Assembly: GCA_903889815.1 (NCBI GenBank)
Contig: CAISYX010000248.1
Span: 1-5,948 of the forward strand
Reading direction: 5' to 3'
Origin: an uncultured Gammaproteobacteria bacterium
GTDB lineage: Bacteria; Pseudomonadota; Gammaproteobacteria; Pseudomonadales; Pseudohongiellaceae
Length of the DNA: 5,948 nucleotides
Shown: one piece after another, positions 5,823 to 5,948 of the stretch
Layout: each line of letters begins with the position of its first letter
How positions within the stretch are numbered: position 1 is the first letter of the stretch
Notes under the pieces: model-generated
Seen by the model: only the letters and a program-made list of their open reading frames with translations
Told to the model about the DNA's origin: nothing
The model's database searches: none
Program-made: the position numbers and the translations under genes

Positions 5823-5948
5823 TCACTCGGGACGCTTCCCTCTGAAGCGTTTCTCCAGCCACTGCGCGGCGCGCACAATACTGCGCGCCGCCAGCAGGAC
5901 ACCCAGCTTCACGCGCTCTCCCAAGCTCAGCGGACTCAGACGCTGCAC
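5823..5948 (-). CDS. C-terminal 41 codons of an unidentified convergent gene (5' end outside window)
   Basis: On the - strand the frame is open from the window edge to TGA at 5825-5823. It reads VQRLSPLSLGERVKLGVLLA, then ARSIVRAAQWLEKRFRG and KRPE: an amphipathic, basic helical C-terminus with a natural-looking charged end. The reading is protein-like and free of stops, and its stop lies ten bases from the cupin stop, a normal convergent arrangement. I do not recognise the family. A membrane-associated or regulatory protein is possible, but nothing here proves it. The 3' end of the gene overlaps a hairpin with a T-rich tail that may end cupin transcription. Confidence 0.65.
   Translation of the reverse strand: MQRLSPLSLGERVKLGVLLAARSIVRAAQWLEKRFRGKRPE
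5832..5854 (+). terminator. Candidate intrinsic terminator after the cupin gene
   Basis: ACGCTTC (5832-5838), CCTCT, GAAGCGT (5844-5850) gives a perfect 7-bp stem with a five-base loop, followed by TTCT. It begins 20 bases after the cupin stop, the right place for a terminator of the + strand transcript. The T-tract is short and the stem only moderately GC-rich, so termination may be weak. It lies inside the last codons of the - strand gene. Confidence 0.45.

Overview
The window looks like a chromosomal segment of a GC-rich, aerobic-type gammaproteobacterium. The evidence is a bacterial MetG with a fused C-terminal tRNA-binding domain, a REP sequence of the kind scattered through Pseudomonas-like genomes (GTGGGAGCGGGC..GCCCGCGAA), and strong Shine-Dalgarno sites. 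I cannot name the genus. The MetG resembles pseudomonad enzymes but, compared from memory, is not a close match to true Pseudomonas.

Layout. (1) Positions 2-1366, + strand: the 3' two thirds of metG, cut by the window edge, with an in-frame REP element in the linker before the tRNA-binding domain. (2) 1367-1562: 196 bases with no gene that I can support; they hold the leader and ribosome-binding site of the next gene. (3) 1563-1985: an intact Phd/YefM-type antitoxin followed by the wreck of its ParE/RelE-type toxin, which has lost its start codon, its middle and its reading frame. (4) 2066-2656: a PaiB-family FMN-binding protein, with a perfect 15-bp palindrome ending two bases before its ATG. 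(5) 2684-5089: a patatin-like phospholipase/acyl hydrolase. A single TAA at 4394-4396 stops it at 570 residues, yet the same frame stays open for a further 227-residue segment, so the natural gene was probably one protein of about 801 residues. (6) 5090-5272: a 183-base leader with hairpins and a Shine-Dalgarno site. (7) 5273-5812: an exported small cupin. (8) 5823-5948, - strand: the C-terminal 41 codons of an unidentified gene convergent with the cupin.

How the parts relate. metG is housekeeping. The paiB-like gene and the patatin gene are 27 bases apart on the same strand and are probably cotranscribed. The cupin has its own leader and ribosome-binding site and may be separate. I see no pathway that ties all the genes together. 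The segment reads as a housekeeping gene next to a variable region in which several elements are decaying: the dead toxin, the interrupted patatin and the REP insertion. I did not find a convincing new biological system. The best leads are the in-frame REP in metG, the orphaned antitoxin, the interrupted patatin gene with a GC hairpin centred on its stop codon, and the palindrome at the paiB start.
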